Assembly (NCBI GenBank): GCA_003531155.1
Contig: DQHR01000176.1
Location: forward strand, 55,173 to 62,759
DNA: 7,587 nt
Direction of reading: 5' to 3'
Source: Bacteroidales bacterium
GTDB lineage: Bacteria; Bacteroidota; Bacteroidia; Bacteroidales; Tenuifilaceae
Shown one piece after another: positions 6,514-7,587 of the stretch. Numbering within the stretch: position 1 is the stretch's first letter; every line of letters begins with the position of its first letter. The notes below the pieces were generated by a model. The model was not told the DNA's origin and made no database searches. It saw only the letters and a program-made list of their open reading frames with translations. Position numbers and translations under genes: made by a program.

Positions 6514-7587
6514 TTAAGATTTCTTTACATCGATACTTAGCTCTTTTAGCTGCTCATTCGAAATTGGTGAAGGAGAGCTGATCATAACATCTCTACCTGA
6601 GTTATTCTTTGGGAAAGCGATGTAATCCCTAATTGAATCAGCACCACCAAATAGTGAACAAAGCCTATCAAATCCGAAGGCAATACCACCATGAGGAGGA
6701 GCACCAAATTTGAAAGCGTTCATCAAGAATCCAAACTGAGCTTCGGCCTCTTCAGGTGTGAATCCTAAAACCTCAAACATTCTTTGTTGAAGCTGTTTGT
6801 CATGAATTCTAATTGAACCACCTCCAATCTCAACACCATTAATTACCAAATCGTAAGCATTCGCTCTTACTTCTTTGGGATTTGTATCGAATAGTGGGAT
6901 ATCCTCAGGGTTTGGCGAAGTGAATGGGTGATGCATAGCAAAGAATCGCTTTACATCCTCATCCCACTCAAGCAATGGAAAATCAACAACCCATAGTGGA
7001 GCAAATTTATTTTTATCGCGAAGATTTAGTCTGTTACCCATTTCAAGGCGAAGTTCGCAAAGACCAGTTAAAGTCTTCTTTTTATCGCCTGACATGATAA
7101 GGATTAGGTCGCCCTTTTTAGCGTCCATTTTTGCTGCTATAGCAGCAAGATCTTCTGGGGTGTAGAATTTATCGATTGATGATTTTATGGAGCCATCCTC
7201 TTCCATCTTGATATAAACTAAACCTTTTCCACCAATCTGAGGACGTTTAATAAACTCAGTTAGCTCATCAATTTGTTTGCGTGAATAGGCAGCGCATCCT
7301 GTAGCGCAAATACCACCGATATATTCAGCGCCATCAAATACTACAAAACCTTTACCTTTAATAGAATCAGTTAAATCAACGAACTTCATCCCAAAGCGTA
7401 AATCGGGTTTATCAGAACCATAGTATTTCATGGCATCTTGATAAGACAATTGCTGGAATGATTCAGTTATCTCAATATTCTTTACAAACTTGAAAAGGTG
7501 CTTTGTTAGCCCTTCGAAAGTTGCAAGTACATCTTTACGCTCAACAAACGACATTTCGCAGTCAATCTGAGTAAACTCAGGCTGACG
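6514..7587 (-). CDS. aspS: Aspartyl-tRNA synthetase, C-terminal part (cut by window edge)
   Basis: This class II synthetase charges tRNA-Asp with aspartate in the cytoplasm. About 357 residues are visible, close to what follows motif 2 in bacterial AspRS (about 590 in total); the anticodon-binding OB domain and motif 1 lie beyond the right edge. The reading frame continues in phase to position 7587. The first visible residues are RQPEFTQIDCEMSF (motif 2), so the ATG at 7554 is an internal methionine and not the start. Next come YGSDKPDLRF, the bacterial GAD insertion domain (roughly visible residues 70-175), FAPLWVVDFPLLEW and HHPFTSP. Motif 3 is GGIAFGFDRL, and the C-terminal signature is FPKNNSGRDVM, a form I associate with Bacteroidota. 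All catalytic landmarks in view are intact. Whether it charges only tRNA-Asp or also tRNA-Asn cannot be judged without the N-terminal part. It is convergent with the peptidase gene and its promoter is outside the window. Confidence 0.97.
   Translation of the reverse strand, partial: RQPEFTQIDCEMSFVERKDVLATFEGLTKHLFKFVKNIEITESFQQLSYQDAMKYYGSDKPDLRFGMKFVDLTDSIKGKGFVVFDGAEYIGGICATGCAAYSRKQIDELTEFIKRPQIGGKGLVYIKMEEDGSIKSSIDKFYTPEDLAAIAAKMDAKKGDLILIMSGDKKKTLTGLCELRLEMGNRLNLRDKNKFAPLWVVDFPLLEWDEDVKRFFAMHHPFTSPNPEDIPLFDTNPKEVRANAYDLVINGVEIGGGSIRIHDKQLQQRMFEVLGFTPEEAEAQFGFLMNAFKFGAPPHGGIAFGFDRLCSLFGGADSIRDYIAFPKNNSGRDVMISSPSPISNEQLKELSIDVKKS

Noticed and set aside
7552..7554. ATG at 7554 (minus strand) as the start of aspS
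   Set aside because: The frame continues upstream to the window edge and encodes RQPEFTQIDCE, the conserved motif 2 region, so the true start is outside the window.

Overview
The window reads as a piece of chromosome from an AT-rich member of the Bacteroidota, probably of the Bacteroidales/Marinilabiliales type. This rests on low G+C, start codons without Shine-Dalgarno sequences, one upstream region that fits the Bacteroidota promoter form (TTG, 19-base gap, TAnnTTTG), an aspartyl-tRNA synthetase C-terminus (FPKNNSGRDVM) of the kind I associate with that phylum, and a secreted Tricorn-like peptidase of a type common there. The phylum is an inference from these features, not a database result.

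Layout. Positions 1-209 are the leader of a phosphate-uptake pair: a PiT-family phosphate permease (210-1196, +) followed after 33 bases by its DUF47/PhoU-like partner (1230-1880, +). A strong symmetric hairpin terminator (1893-1930) separates this pair from a convergent gene (1941-2831, -). That gene encodes a lysine-rich DNA-binding protein with five AT-hooks between an N-terminal helical segment and a folded C-terminal domain. A very AT-rich divergent intergenic region (2832-3168) carries a good promoter for the AT-hook gene. It also precedes a 1093-residue exported Tricorn-like S41 peptidase (3169-6450, +). A second hairpin terminator (6469-6503) separates the peptidase from the convergent 3' part of aspS (6514-7587, -), which runs off the right edge.

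How they work together. Only the permease and its DUF47 partner form an evident functional unit, low-affinity phosphate uptake with a PhoU-like regulator or accessory. The AT-hook protein, the peptidase and aspS look like independently transcribed neighbours. No mobile element, CRISPR array, RNA gene or defence system is visible. The most unusual item is the AT-hook gene. Its coding strand has an uninterrupted run of 11 A's between the fourth and fifth hooks, and slippage by one base in either direction brings a stop codon into frame almost at once. The result would be a shortened form that keeps four hooks and loses the C-terminal domain.
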